64,000 bases of DNA from CALCHA01 sp035548175 (GTDB lineage Bacteria; Planctomycetota; Phycisphaerae; WQYP01), in contig DASZTO010000062.1 of the NCBI GenBank assembly GCA_035548175.1, positions 47,304 to 111,303 of the forward strand, given 5' to 3'. How positions within the stretch are numbered: position 1 is the first letter of the stretch; each line of letters starts with the position of its first letter. This document shows, piece after piece, positions 1 through 8,272 of this stretch. The position numbers and the translations under genes were made by a program. The notes below the pieces were generated by a model, which saw nothing but the letters and a program-made list of their open reading frames with translations, had not been told where the DNA came from and searched no databases.

Positions 1-671
1 CGCAGAAGCGCGAAGCGGCTGCGGAGGCGGCGGTGAACCAGGCGCGCTCGCAGGTGGAGGCGGCGCAATCAAAAGTGACCTGGGCGACGGCCGGCGTGCA
101 GGCGGCGAAGACCGGGCCCGAGCAGCTGGCGACCGCGCAGGCGCAGGTGCGCAGCGCGCAGGCAGCGCTGGCGCAGGCGAACGCGGCCCTGGCCGGGGCG
201 CAGTTGAACCTGGGATACACGACGGTGCGGGCGCCGATCGCGGGGCGGATCACGCGCAAGGCGGTGCAGCCCGGGCAATACGTGCAGGTCGGCCAGTTGC
301 TGTTCGCGATCGTGCCCAGGGATGTGTGGGTGACCGCCAACTTCAAGGAGACGCAGCTGGACCGGATGCATCCGGGGCAACCGGCGGAGATCACGGTGGA
401 CATGTATCCGGGCCGGGTGTTCAAGGGGCACGTGGATTCGATACAGGCGGGGACCGGGGCGCGCTTCAGCATGTTGCCGCCGGAGAACGCGACGGGCAAC
501 TTCGTGAAGATCGTGCAGCGCGTGCCGGTGAAGATTGTGTTTGATGAGGATCCCTCGAAGCTGCCGCTGCTGGGGCCGGGGATGTCGGCGGTGCCGCGGG
601 TGCGGGTGATGGGTCCGGGCAGCGGCGCGACGACGCAGCCTTCGGCGACGTCGACGGCGGCGGGAGACTGA
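1..671 (+). CDS. HlyD/EmrA-family membrane fusion protein, 5' truncated by window edge
   Basis: This is the C-terminal part (about 223 residues) of a periplasmic adaptor subunit; the frame is open to the first bases and the true start lies outside the window. An Ala/Gln-rich heptad-like stretch (coiled-coil hairpin) is followed by a barrel-sandwich half with the sequence YTTVRAPIAGRITRK, typical of EmrA-type adaptors, then a beta-barrel region and a low-complexity Ser/Thr/Ala tail. EmrA-type proteins bridge an inner-membrane MFS pump to an outer-membrane channel. The next gene, 2 nt downstream, encodes the matching EmrB-type pump, so the two form an operon. Function is by family; the substrate is unknown. 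Confidence 0.88.
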   Translation, partial: QKREAAAEAAVNQARSQVEAAQSKVTWATAGVQAAKTGPEQLATAQAQVRSAQAALAQANAALAGAQLNLGYTTVRAPIAGRITRKAVQPGQYVQVGQLLFAIVPRDVWVTANFKETQLDRMHPGQPAEITVDMYPGRVFKGHVDSIQAGTGARFSMLPPENATGNFVKIVQRVPVKIVFDEDPSKLPLLGPGMSAVPRVRVMGPGSGATTQPSATSTAAGD

Positions 672-673
672 AG

Positions 674-2260
674 ATGTCGGCGGCGGCCTCAGCTTCAGCA
701 ACGCCGGCGCTGGTCCAGTGGAAGCCGCGCGCCAACCCCTGGCTGATCGCCATCGCGGTCATGGCCGCGACCTTCATGGAAGTGCTCGACACCACCGTCG
801 TCAACGTGTCGCTACCGCATATCGCCGGCAACCTCTCCGCGTCGATCGACGAATCGACCTGGGTGCTCACCAGTTACCTCGTGGCCAACGCGATCATTCT
901 GCCGGCGACCGGCTGGCTCAGCACGGTGTTCGGACGGAAGAAGTTTTTGCTGGCGTGCATCGTCCTGTTCACGGTGGCGTCGGCGCTCTGCGGGGCGTCG
1001 GCCACGCTGGGAATGCTGATCATCGCGCGCGTGCTCCAGGGAGCGGCGGGCGGGGCGCTCCAGCCGATCTCGCAGGCCGTGCTGCTGGAATCTTTTCCCC
1101 CGGCGAAGCGCGGCGTGGCGATGGCCGTGTTTGGGATGGGCGTGGTCGTGGCGCCGATCATCGGGCCGACGCTGGGCGGGTGGATGACGGACAATTACTC
1201 CTGGCGCTGGGTGTTTTACATCAACCTGCCGGTCGGCCTGATCGCGGTGATGATGGTGCAGTTGTTTCTGGAGGACCCGCCATACATACGGGCGGCGCGG
1301 ACGGGGAAGATCGACGTGTGGGGGTTTTTGCTGCTGATGATCTGGGTGGGATCGCTGCAGGTGGTGTTCGACAAGGGGCAGCAGGACGACTGGCTGGCGT
1401 CGACGTTCATCCGGACGCTGGTGATCACGGGGGGAATCGGGCTGGTCCTGTTTGTTTTTCGGGAGTTCATGACGGACGCGCCGCTGGTGAATCTGCGGAT
1501 ATTGGGGAACCGGAATTTCACGGTGGGGGTGGCGCTGATGACGCTGATGGGAGCGGTGCTGTACGGGTCGATCGCGCTGTTGCCGCTGTTCTTGCAGACG
1601 TTGATGGGCTACTCGGCGTATCAGAGCGGGCTGACGACCAGCCCGCGCGGGTTCGGATCGATCGTCGGCATGATCATCATCGGACGGATCATGGGCATCC
1701 TGGATTCGCGCATGCTGATCGCCATCGGCTTCATCATCGTGGCGTGGTCGACCTGGGCGTTTGGCAACCTGAACCTCGAGGTGAATTCGTCCGCCATCAT
1801 GTGGCCGAACATTTACAACGGCCTCGGCACGGCGCTGATCTTCGTGCCGCTGACGACGATGACGATGGGCACGCTCAAAAATGAGCAGATGGGCAACGCG
1901 ACCGGAATCTTCAACTTGATGCGGAATCTCGGCGGCGGGATCGGCATCGCGCTGGTCACCACCCTGTTGGCCCGCGGGGCGCAGACGAATCGGTCGGTGC
2001 TGCTCAATCACGTGACGCCCTACGATCTGGCCTATCAGCAGCAGTATTCGCAGATCGAAGGAGCGCTGGCGCCGCAGGTGGGCGCTCCCCAGGCCCCGCT
2101 GACAGCCAACGCCCTCATCAGCGGCCAGGTGGATCGGCAGGCGTCGCTGGTCACGTATGTGGACAATTTCCGCCTGCTGGCGATCGCGTCCCTGGGCTGC
2201 GTGCCGGCGGTGCTGCTGTTCAAAAAGGCGACCACGAAAAGGAAGGTGAGCGTGCATTGA
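674..2260 (+). CDS. DHA2-family MFS drug efflux transporter (EmrB/QacA type)
   Basis: A 528-residue protein, close to EmrB in length, with a hydrophobic profile fitting 14 membrane segments. The segment 2-3 loop carries the MFS motif GWLSTVFGRKK near residues 79-89, and GPTLGGWMTDNYSWRW near 163-178 matches the antiporter motif C region of DHA2 pumps. The ATG at 674 is preceded by GGGAG and starts 2 nt after the adaptor gene, so translation is probably coupled. It should export hydrophobic compounds by proton antiport together with the HlyD partner. Composition changes inside the gene: from about 1,100 the plus strand becomes G-rich, as in the following 25 kb. Confidence 0.93.
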   Translation: MSAAASASATPALVQWKPRANPWLIAIAVMAATFMEVLDTTVVNVSLPHIAGNLSASIDESTWVLTSYLVANAIILPATGWLSTVFGRKKFLLACIVLFTVASALCGASATLGMLIIARVLQGAAGGALQPISQAVLLESFPPAKRGVAMAVFGMGVVVAPIIGPTLGGWMTDNYSWRWVFYINLPVGLIAVMMVQLFLEDPPYIRAARTGKIDVWGFLLLMIWVGSLQVVFDKGQQDDWLASTFIRTLVITGGIGLVLFVFREFMTDAPLVNLRILGNRNFTVGVALMTLMGAVLYGSIALLPLFLQTLMGYSAYQSGLTTSPRGFGSIVGMIIIGRIMGILDSRMLIAIGFIIVAWSTWAFGNLNLEVNSSAIMWPNIYNGLGTALIFVPLTTMTMGTLKNEQMGNATGIFNLMRNLGGGIGIALVTTLLARGAQTNRSVLLNHVTPYDLAYQQQYSQIEGALAPQVGAPQAPLTANALISGQVDRQASLVTYVDNFRLLAIASLGCVPAVLLFKKATTKRKVSVH

Positions 2261-2365
2261 GGCGCGAAAAATGGGAAACATTGGTTCAACTGGCGCCTTT
2301 GGGGGAGAATGGCGGGATGCAGTGCGGCGGCGAGGTCGGCGTTGGGGTATGAAAGGAGGTTGATT

Positions 2366-3322
2366 ATGAGAATGTGGCAGATCGGAGCTGTGGCGGGGAT
2401 TGTGGGGGTGGCGGCGGCGGGGTTGTTGATGGGGCAGGCAAGGGAGGCTTCGCCGGCGGCGGGCAGCGCGAGCGGCGGCGGGGCGAATGGGTTGCATCTG
2501 GAGAACGCGGTGGCGGGGATCAAACCGATCGTGTCGCATCTGCGGGATCGGCTGCCCAGTCCGAATCCGGCGCAGGACAAGGAGTGGGGTACGGCGCGGG
2601 ATGATGGGACGTCGCGCATCTATGATGTGAATGAGCCGGGGATGGTGGTGTATCTGCCGCCGGAGGGGAAGCGTACGGGGGTGGCGTTGATCGCGTGTCC
2701 GGGCGGGGCGTACACGCATTTGACGCGGGTGGTGGGAGCGGACGGGTGCGTGGAGGCGTTTGTGCCGCAGGGGGTGGCGGTGATTTCGCTGATGTACCGG
2801 CTGAAGCCGCCGTCGAAGGATGTGGAGGCGGATGCCTTGGCGGACGGGCGGCAGTGCGTGCGGATCGTGCGGCAGCACGCGAAGGAATGGGGAATCGATC
2901 CGGACAAGATCGGGATGGTGGGGTGGTCGGCGGGGGGCAATCTGATTTTGAACATGGTGAGCCACCAGGATGATGCGGAAGCGGCGGGGAAAGGGATGGA
3001 GGGGAATCCGCTGGAGGCGGTGAGCGATCGGTTGGATTTTGCGATTCTGCTCTCGCCGTGGCCGGACGGGAAGGGGATCGAAGCGTATCTGATGCCCAAG
3101 GATCCGCCGCCGGCGTTTATCGGGAATGCGGAGGACGATCGGACGGCGCCGGTGACGTTTGCGCGGGCGGTGGCGGAGGAGTGGAAGAAAGCGGGGGGAA
3201 AAGTGGAGATGGATATTGTGCCGACGGGCGGGCATGGGGCGTTTGAGCTGGGGACGGGGACGGCGAAGGATTGGCCGGAGAAGGTGACGCCGTGGTTGAA
3301 GGAGATTGGGATGTTGAAGTAA
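2366..3322 (+). CDS. secreted alpha/beta hydrolase (esterase/acetyl-xylan esterase-like)
   Basis: I start this gene at the ATG at 2366 because GAAAGGAGG lies just upstream; an in-frame ATG at 2309 lacks such a site. The 318-residue product begins with a signal peptide (RMWQIGAVAGIVGVAAAGLL). An oxyanion-hole region PGGAYTHL lies near residue 112, the nucleophile elbow GWSAGG puts the serine near residue 188, a probable acid is in NAEDDRTAP near 252 and the histidine is in GGHGAFE near 289. This order fits the alpha/beta-hydrolase 3 and BD-FAE-like esterases that deacetylate polysaccharides or carbohydrate esters. The substrate is inferred only. It stands alone, with a repair-nuclease-like gene convergent downstream. 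Confidence 0.85.
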   Translation: MRMWQIGAVAGIVGVAAAGLLMGQAREASPAAGSASGGGANGLHLENAVAGIKPIVSHLRDRLPSPNPAQDKEWGTARDDGTSRIYDVNEPGMVVYLPPEGKRTGVALIACPGGAYTHLTRVVGADGCVEAFVPQGVAVISLMYRLKPPSKDVEADALADGRQCVRIVRQHAKEWGIDPDKIGMVGWSAGGNLILNMVSHQDDAEAAGKGMEGNPLEAVSDRLDFAILLSPWPDGKGIEAYLMPKDPPPAFIGNAEDDRTAPVTFARAVAEEWKKAGGKVEMDIVPTGGHGAFELGTGTAKDWPEKVTPWLKEIGMLK

Positions 3323-3356
3323 GGGTGTTCCGAAGGACGAAAGTTTGCCTGGGGCG

Positions 3357-3875
3357 TCAGGCGAGCCAGGCGTCGATGGGTTTGGCGGTGCGGCGGAAGT
3401 CGCGGGCGGGGAGGTGGACGGTGCCCCAGGCTTCGGAGCGTGGTCGCATGAGTTCGCGGTAGGCGGCGAGGTCGATGGCGAGCATGCCGTACCATTTGCC
3501 GGCGAAGTTGAAGATGTCGGGGAGCGGGGATTCCTCGACGCGTCCGGGCCAGTGGTAGACGAAGAGGAAGAGGGAGGAGAAGCTTGGGCCGAAGATATCC
3601 TGCCATTGGCGGAGGTCGTCGATGTCTTCGCGGGTGACCCAGTTCTGGAGGGAGGGCGCGCGGCCGGGGGTGGCGGAGAGTTTGCGGCCTTTGACGTCGA
3701 CGAGGAGATTTTTGCCATCGGGACGGTAGACGACGAAGTCGAAGGATTTGAGCTTGGCCCCGGCGAAGAGGGCCTTTTTGGCTTCATCGACGGCGATGTA
3801 GGGCAGGCCTTTGCGGCGGAGGAAATCCTCGAACGCGGCCTCGTAGTGAGCGACAGGTTTGGTGCGCGGTCCCAT
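3357..3875 (-). CDS. HYExAFE family protein
   Basis: A 172-residue protein with the signature HYEAAFEDFLRRKGLPY at residues 9-25 and then DEAKKALF, as in the planctomycete HYExAFE family. SFDFVVY, then LLVDVKGRKL, resembles the core of PD-(D/E)XK nucleases (Asp, then Asp-x-Lys), so it may be an inactive or active nuclease fold; that is inference. The start ATG at 3875 is preceded on the minus strand by GGGAGAAGTC. No partner gene is evident: its downstream neighbour is the convergent esterase. The family is useful here mainly as a lineage marker. Confidence 0.8.
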   Translation of the reverse strand: MGPRTKPVAHYEAAFEDFLRRKGLPYIAVDEAKKALFAGAKLKSFDFVVYRPDGKNLLVDVKGRKLSATPGRAPSLQNWVTREDIDDLRQWQDIFGPSFSSLFLFVYHWPGRVEESPLPDIFNFAGKWYGMLAIDLAAYRELMRPRSEAWGTVHLPARDFRRTAKPIDAWLA

Positions 3876-3987
3876 GACTTCTCCCGAAGTTTCCCCACCT
3901 CATCAGGTAGGATACTGATGGTAACGGACGGTCGGCAAATGCGTCTCCAATCCAGCGTCGCGGCGGGTGCGACATTGCATGCGGGAA

Positions 3988-4491
3988 TCACGAGGTGACA
4001 TCACCCTGACTGCCACGACGGGCGGCGTCGCGGGCGAGCGCATCCCGAATGAGCGCGGCCGGAACTCTGAAGGTGGTCCTGGTCAATTCTCCCAAAACGG
4101 TTGGCAAATGAACGAGGTTCACGCTCGCCGCCTGTTCCAATACCGCGAGAGTTCCGATCACGATCAACCCCTGCTGGCGGGCAAATTGGGTTCCATCGCG
4201 CTCATCGATGAGGACGCGGCCGGCGGCGAGTTCCTTGGCCACCGCGATGGCATGAAGCTCCCCCGGTCCGAATTTCCCCATGGTCCTGGGTTGTACGCAT
4301 GCCCGGGTGATGCGTAGCCATGCCGGGGGCGCATCCGCCCACTGGCGCACGACGGGAGGCGTGGCCGAGTGTCGCAATTCCGCGATGACTTCCGGCGGAC
4401 AGTGTACTTCATCAAACAGGGCCGGCAAGATATCGCCGCATGCGACCATCACGAGATAATTCAGCGGGGAGGTATCTGAGACGACGATCAC
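3988..4491 (-). CDS. PIN-domain toxin of a type II toxin-antitoxin pair
   Basis: A 167-residue PIN-domain protein of the DUF3368-like group. The first strand ends in VVSDTSPLNYL with the metal-binding Asp6; further acidic residues in the expected order are Glu38 (EVIAEL), Glu78 (GPGELHA) and Asp96/Asp99 (LIDERDG). PIN toxins are Mg-dependent ribonucleases. Its ATG overlaps the stop codon of the upstream UPF0175 gene by 4 nt (ATGA at 4488-4491), the usual antitoxin-toxin order with translational coupling. RNA cleavage is inferred from the family; the target is unknown. Confidence 0.85.
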   Translation of the reverse strand: MIVVSDTSPLNYLVMVACGDILPALFDEVHCPPEVIAELRHSATPPVVRQWADAPPAWLRITRACVQPRTMGKFGPGELHAIAVAKELAAGRVLIDERDGTQFARQQGLIVIGTLAVLEQAASVNLVHLPTVLGELTRTTFRVPAALIRDALARDAARRGSQGDVTS

Positions 4492-4754
4492 TTTCTGCCC
4501 AACTCCCGCAGCTCGACCAATTGGCGTTCGTGCTCCGCGGCGGTCAACAAATCTTCCGTGACGCCATGCGCTTTCAGGATGCCTTCTGCCTGGAGCCGGG
4601 TGATCCCGAGTGCCTCCGCCAATTCGAAGAGCGTCAGTCGCTCGCTACGATAAAGCTCCACCAGCGCGGCTTCCTTCACCGCGCCGTCGAAATCGTTCAG
4701 CGCCGAGCGCAAGCGACGCTCGATACCTTCGGGCAAGTCGAATTGCACGGTCAT
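4488..4754 (-). CDS. UPF0175-family antitoxin
   Basis: An 88-residue protein matching the UPF0175 family: an N-terminal strand MTVQFDLPEGIE, a helix with FDGAVKEAALVELYRSERLT and a helix-turn-helix-like FELAEALGITRLQAEGILK. In this family the N-terminal part resembles Phd/VapB DNA-binding antitoxins and is paired with PIN toxins. It overlaps the PIN gene by 4 nt and presumably neutralises it and represses the shared promoter. A TACAAT element lies about 33 nt upstream of the start on the minus strand. Confidence 0.85.
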   Translation of the reverse strand: MTVQFDLPEGIERRLRSALNDFDGAVKEAALVELYRSERLTLFELAEALGITRLQAEGILKAHGVTEDLLTAAEHERQLVELRELGRK

Positions 4755-4787
4755 AGAACACCTGCCATGTCAAGACGCATCGCCATT

Positions 4788-4793
4788 ATTGTA
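4788..4793 (-). promoter_or_regulatory. putative -10 element of the UPF0175/PIN operon
   Basis: On the minus strand this reads TACAAT, about 33 nt upstream of the antitoxin start. No clear -35 hexamer is visible. It belongs to the recurrent TANAAT elements found upstream of many genes in this window. Confidence 0.4.
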
Positions 4794-4802
4794 ACCAGAC
4801 CC

Positions 4803-6059
4803 TCAGTCGCGGGGCACCGTCAGGGCGGGCGTGGAGGGGAAGGGGGTGTTGTTGATGAGGATGTTTTCGAGGGTGAGGCGGGTGATGTGGTCGGCGTGGA
4901 GGGTGGGGGAGTTGGTGAGGGTGAGGTGTATGTTGCGGAGGGTGATGTCGTGGAGGGTGGTGATGGCGCCGGAGAGGGAGCCGAAGGAGGCGAAGGTGCC
5001 GGTGAGGGAGTCGATGGTGAGGTTGGAGAGGGTTCCGTGGGCGGCTTTATCGGGGGGGACTTTGGTGCCGTGGGTGGGTTCGAGGCTGATGACGGTGCCG
5101 GCGCCGTCGAGGGTGATGTCGTGGACGTGGATGTTGGAGTAATTCTGGCCGGGGGTGTCGGGGCGGAGTTTGATGCGGAGCATGGGGAGTTTGCCGGTGA
5201 CGGTGCTGTGGTCGAATTCGACGTTCCGGATGATGGTGGCTTCGGTGCCGAGGGAGAGCGCGCCGGCGCCGCGGGCGAAGGTGCAGTGGAGGATGTGGAT
5301 GTTGTCAACGGGGGGACTGGGTGGGGACTGGTCGAGGCCGTCGTAGCGGTTGCCTTTGAGGCAGACGCAGTCGTCGTCGACGCTGTAGAAGGAATTCTGG
5401 ATGGTGATGTTGTGGGAGCTGTCGATGTCGGTGCCGTCGGTGCTGGGGCCGCGGGATTTGTCGGGGATTTCGAAGCGGCAGTTGTCGATGGTGGAGTCCT
5501 GGCAGTTGTAGAGGTGGAGGTTCCAGGAGGCGGAGTTTTGGAAGTGGACGTTGGCGATGAGGAGGTCGGAGGAGTTGGTGATTTCGCAGAGACGCGGGCG
5601 GCCGGTGGGGAGGTTGGCTTTCCAGTAGGCGGGGCCGTTGCCGTCGAGGGTTCCGGGGCCGGTGAGATGGAAGTGGTCGCAGCGGTCGAGGTTGAGGAGG
5701 GAGGCGGCGTGTTGTTGGAAGTGGCCTTCGAAGCGGACGTTGTCGAGGAGGGGGAAGTCGGCGGGGTTTTTGGAGGCCTGGAGGGTGGCGCCTTGCTGGA
5801 GTTCGATGTTGACGTTGGGTTTGAGGAAGAGGGCTCCGGAGAGGAAGGCGCCTTTGGGAAAGACGAGGGTGGCGCCGCCGGTGGCGGCGGCGTGGTCGAT
5901 GGCGGCTTGGAGGGATTTGGTGTTGAGGGTTTTGCCATCGGGGAGGGCGCCCTGGTCGGTGACGAGGATGCGCGGGGGGGCGGGGCGGGTCGGTGAGGGG
6001 GCGGCGAGGGCGGGGGTGGGGAGGAGGGCGGTGAGGAGGAGGGGGAGTTTGGTGAGCAT
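4803..6059 (-). CDS. GH28-like glycoside hydrolase (polygalacturonase fold), secreted
   Basis: The start at 6059 is chosen because a clean signal peptide (MLTKLPLLLTALLPTPALA) follows and GGAGG lies 7 nt upstream; the open frame continues to 6656, but that extension is Pro-rich repeat sequence. The 418-residue product has the GH28 N-terminal pattern DGKTLNTKSLQAAID and a right-handed beta-helix. Catalytic-site equivalents are STDGTDID at 206-213, DDD at 228-230 and RIK at 295-297. The motif that is GHG in active GH28 enzymes reads GAG at 264-266, so the conserved histidine is absent. It probably acts on pectic or related polysaccharides, or only binds them. The coding strand is very C-rich. 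Confidence 0.82.
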   Translation of the reverse strand: MLTKLPLLLTALLPTPALAAPSPTRPAPPRILVTDQGALPDGKTLNTKSLQAAIDHAAATGGATLVFPKGAFLSGALFLKPNVNIELQQGATLQASKNPADFPLLDNVRFEGHFQQHAASLLNLDRCDHFHLTGPGTLDGNGPAYWKANLPTGRPRLCEITNSSDLLIANVHFQNSASWNLHLYNCQDSTIDNCRFEIPDKSRGPSTDGTDIDSSHNITIQNSFYSVDDDCVCLKGNRYDGLDQSPPSPPVDNIHILHCTFARGAGALSLGTEATIIRNVEFDHSTVTGKLPMLRIKLRPDTPGQNYSNIHVHDITLDGAGTVISLEPTHGTKVPPDKAAHGTLSNLTIDSLTGTFASFGSLSGAITTLHDITLRNIHLTLTNSPTLHADHITRLTLENILINNTPFPSTPALTVPRD

Positions 6060-6120
6060 GGCGGGGCCTCCGGAGGTGGTGTAGTGGAGTGTAGGGGGAG
6101 GGGGAGGCGGGGGGAAATGT

Positions 6121-6427
6121 GGGGTTTTCTTCGATGTATCGGGGGTGTTTTGCAAAAAAGGGTGAGTTTTTGCCGTTGTGTATTTTGCGGATTGAGGTTT
6201 TTGTGCTTGTGTATGAGGTTTTTGGGGAAATTGGACACAGCTTTCCCTCGCCCGGCCCAGACGACGGAAACACGAAGACACGAAGGGATGAAGCCCCCCC
6301 CGACCACGATGGGTTTTTGGGGTGGTTTGGGTCATGGCGCAGTGCTCCTTATTGTCTATAGAGGGGTGGTGCGCCCAGTTTGTGCGCACACAGAGGGGGG
6401 GGGAATTTGGGTAAGGGGTTGGGGTTG
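6121..6427. repeat. 305-bp duplicated element, copy A
   Basis: This stretch is nearly identical to 63696-63999 in the same orientation. The only evident length difference is 3 nt, near 6310-6330. It includes GAAACACGAAGACACGAAGG (a member of the CACGAAAG family) and the palindrome TGTGCGCACA. On the minus strand it holds AAGGAG nine bases before an ATG at 6335 and a frame open for about 70 codons. Both copies lie just upstream of a minus-strand gene. Confidence 0.85.
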
Positions 6428-6497
6428 TGGGGGTTGGGGCGGGAATTTTGGCGCGCGAATGTTTTTGGGGCGTGCCAGGTTGTGCGCGCGGGGAGGA

Positions 6498-6650
6498 GTG
6501 ACATGGTGACAAGGTGGCAAGGTGACAAGGTGACAAGGTGGCAAGGTGAAACGGGGGGGGACGCGGAGACAAGGAGACAAGGAGACAGGGGGACACGGAG
6601 ACAAGGGGACAGGGGGACAGGGGGACCGGAGGGGGGCAGGGGGACAAGGT
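6498..6650. repeat. purine-rich minisatellite (GACAAGGTG/GACAGGGG units)
   Basis: Imperfect tandem units of 8-10 bases, first GACAAGGTGGCAAGGT-like, then GGAGACAAGGAGACA-like and GGGGACAGGGGGACA-like. There are no unique spacers, so it is not a CRISPR array. It is probably a slippage-expanded noncoding tract. Confidence 0.75.
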
Positions 6651-6849
6651 GGGCATGGGAGCGGGTTTGGGAGGTGCGGATTTTCGTGGATGTTGGGGTC
6701 GGGGAGGGGTAAGGTGAGGGGGAAGGAGCTTCCGTAATGGGAACGGGTTTGCTGAGAGATGACGGGCATTGGCAAGGGGGCGAGCGTTGGGGGCGATTCA
6801 GATTTAAGAGTTTAAATGCTTATTTATCTGCATGTGGTTGGAGGCGGCC

Positions 6850-6912
6850 AGGATATTTGACCCCTTCAATCGTGCTGCGCCAGGAAGGGGACGTAAAATG
6901 ACTCCTGACCCC
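6850..6912. repeat. degenerate repeat with two TGACCCCTT boxes
   Basis: The sequence contains ATATTTGACCCCTTC, then GGGGACGTAAAATGACTCC and TGACCCCTTATTTC. Paired GGGGTCA-type boxes of this sort often accompany REP/IS200-like palindromes in other bacteria. No transposase frame is present here, so only a remnant is claimed. Confidence 0.35.
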
Positions 6913-6958
6913 TTATTTCGCCCTCAGGGGATGGCGCGGGTGAGGGAGTTGGGTGGCG

Positions 6959-7080
6959 TTCACAATCCGGGTAGCGATTGACCATCGCGGCCCTAACCCC
7001 TCCCCCGTTCCCGCTCCCCCCCCCCGCCACGCTCCCTCACGGTCGCGTCTCGGAAGTTTATCCGGATCGGGAACTACACT
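6959..7080. repeat. 110-bp hairpin element, copy A (diverged left arm)
   Basis: The right arm is CTCCCTCACGGTCGCGTCTC followed by GGAAGTTTATCCGGATCGGGAACTACAC. The left arm (TTCACAATCCGGGTAGCG) matches the family only partly. It lies just beyond the 3' end of the H-X9-DG gene. Confidence 0.75.
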
Positions 7081-7105
7081 CAGGAAGTTTGGGGGGTCGC
7101 CTGGA

Positions 7106-8173
7106 TCAGCGGCCGGTGGTGGCGTTGCGGACGGGGTACATGACGATGTCGAAGGGGGGTTGGTTGGCGGTGAGCTCTGGGCCGTGGGAGCGGGAGGCGG
7201 GGATTCCACCGTAGGGAGCGGGGCCGGGGGAGGGGGCGGCGGAGGTGGTCCAGATGTTGTCGGTGGGGGAGGCGAGGGGTGTGCGGCAGAATTCGGCGTG
7301 GCCATCGGCGAAGGCGACGTTCTGGCCGTCGCCCTTGTGGTTGGGGGAATTCCACTGGGCGGGGAGCTTGGGACGAGTGGCGGTGGTGAGAGTGCGCGGC
7401 GGGGAGCCGGTGCTATCTTCGGGGGCCATGTCGGCGGCGACGGGGATGCCGGCGTCGGTTGTGTTTTTCCACCAGGCGCCGACGGTGCCGTCGGCTTTCC
7501 AAGGGTAGGCGAAGGAGTAGCTGAGCTGGGAGAGGGACTGGAAGTTGTCGTAGGCGCGGCCGGCGGGGTCGGTCTGGGCGGCGGGGCGGGTGACGAAGGG
7601 ATCGTCTGGGCAGATGAAGCCTTTGGGGGCGACCTGACCGCGGAGGACGAGGATCCAGGCGCAGGCGGTGACGCTGCCGGCCTGGGCGGGGGTGCGGGTG
7701 TAGTAGCTGGCGAGGGCGGCATCGGGGGTTGGGGCGGTGGAGGCGGTGGGGGAATTGAGTGCGGCGTTGTAGGGGGCGTAGGAAACGACGGGGAAGGAGT
7801 CATCGTTTTCGTTGGCGTAGACGATCATGGATTGGGCGATGCCTTTGAGGTTGGCGGCGCAGGCGCTGCGGCCGGAGAGGGGACCGCTGTGCGAGCCAGG
7901 AGCCATTGTCAGGACGAAGAGGTCGAGGAGGATTCCGACGCAGAAGCTGGTGAGGCCGATGGTTCCGGCCCATTCTGCGTAGCCGAGGCCGCCGAGCTTT
8001 CCGCGGCTGCGTTCGATTCGCATTTGCGCCAGGGTTCCGAGGCCGAGGGCGAGCAGGCCGGGGAGGATGAGGAAGGAGAGGAGAAAGAGGGCGATGCTTG
8101 TGATGAACGCGGCGCCGGCGAGGCGGCTGACGCGACTTGGGGGTTGGGAGTTGGTGAGGTCGGTGTGGGACAT
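7106..8173 (-). CDS. membrane protein with DUF4190-like N-terminus and H-X9-DG C-terminal tail
   Basis: The start at 8173 follows GGAGGAGG on the minus strand and gives 355 residues; the open frame beyond it is repeat sequence. The N-terminal 90 residues carry two strongly hydrophobic helices separated by RIERSRGKLGG, as in DUF4190 proteins. The C-terminal part contains NHKGDGQNVAFADGHAEF, the H-X9-DG motif of planctomycete prepilin-like DUF1559 proteins, here without any prepilin peptidase site. The middle (SACAANLKGIAQSMIVYANE) also resembles those pseudopilins. It is therefore a membrane-anchored version of the H-X9-DG module. Function is unknown; a role at the cell surface is inferred. 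Confidence 0.7.
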   Translation of the reverse strand: MSHTDLTNSQPPSRVSRLAGAAFITSIALFLLSFLILPGLLALGLGTLAQMRIERSRGKLGGLGYAEWAGTIGLTSFCVGILLDLFVLTMAPGSHSGPLSGRSACAANLKGIAQSMIVYANENDDSFPVVSYAPYNAALNSPTASTAPTPDAALASYYTRTPAQAGSVTACAWILVLRGQVAPKGFICPDDPFVTRPAAQTDPAGRAYDNFQSLSQLSYSFAYPWKADGTVGAWWKNTTDAGIPVAADMAPEDSTGSPPRTLTTATRPKLPAQWNSPNHKGDGQNVAFADGHAEFCRTPLASPTDNIWTTSAAPSPGPAPYGGIPASRSHGPELTANQPPFDIVMYPVRNATTGR

Positions 8174-8234
8174 GAAGTGGCCTCCTCCAGCACGGAGGTT
8201 GTACGGCGACGGGGGGGGGAAGGTTCGGGAACGA

Positions 8235-8272
8235 CGGTAAATGGCCACGAAAAGCACGAAAGGCAAGAAAGG
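8235..8272. repeat. CACGAAAG-family repeat
   Basis: TAAATGGCCACGAAAAGCAC and the following GAAAGGCAAGAAAGG match the right half of the composite repeats at 13547, 16579 and 24562. Confidence 0.7.

Larger units (their letters stand above)
6060..7105. other. repeat-filled intergenic region
   Basis: This gap of about 1 kb holds no credible gene. From left to right it contains the promoter side of the GH28 gene, one copy of the 305-bp duplicated element (6121-6427), a purine-rich minisatellite (6498-6650), an AT-richer remnant with paired TGACCCCTT boxes (6850-6912) and a copy of the 110-bp hairpin element (6959-7080). Long open frames across it are low-complexity Pro/Arg translations of these repeats. 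Confidence 0.7.

Noticed and set aside
812..3991. Minus-strand open frame of 1059 codons opposite the MFS and esterase genes
   Set aside because: Arg/His/Pro-rich shadow translation across three well-supported genes.
6498..6650. Possible CRISPR array
   Set aside because: Units are 8-10 bp, contiguous and without unique spacers; no cas genes are present.
6060..6656. N-terminal extension of the GH28-like frame
   Set aside because: It consists of repeat DNA translated as Pro/Ser/His-rich sequence; a signal peptide and ribosome-binding site mark the start at 6059.
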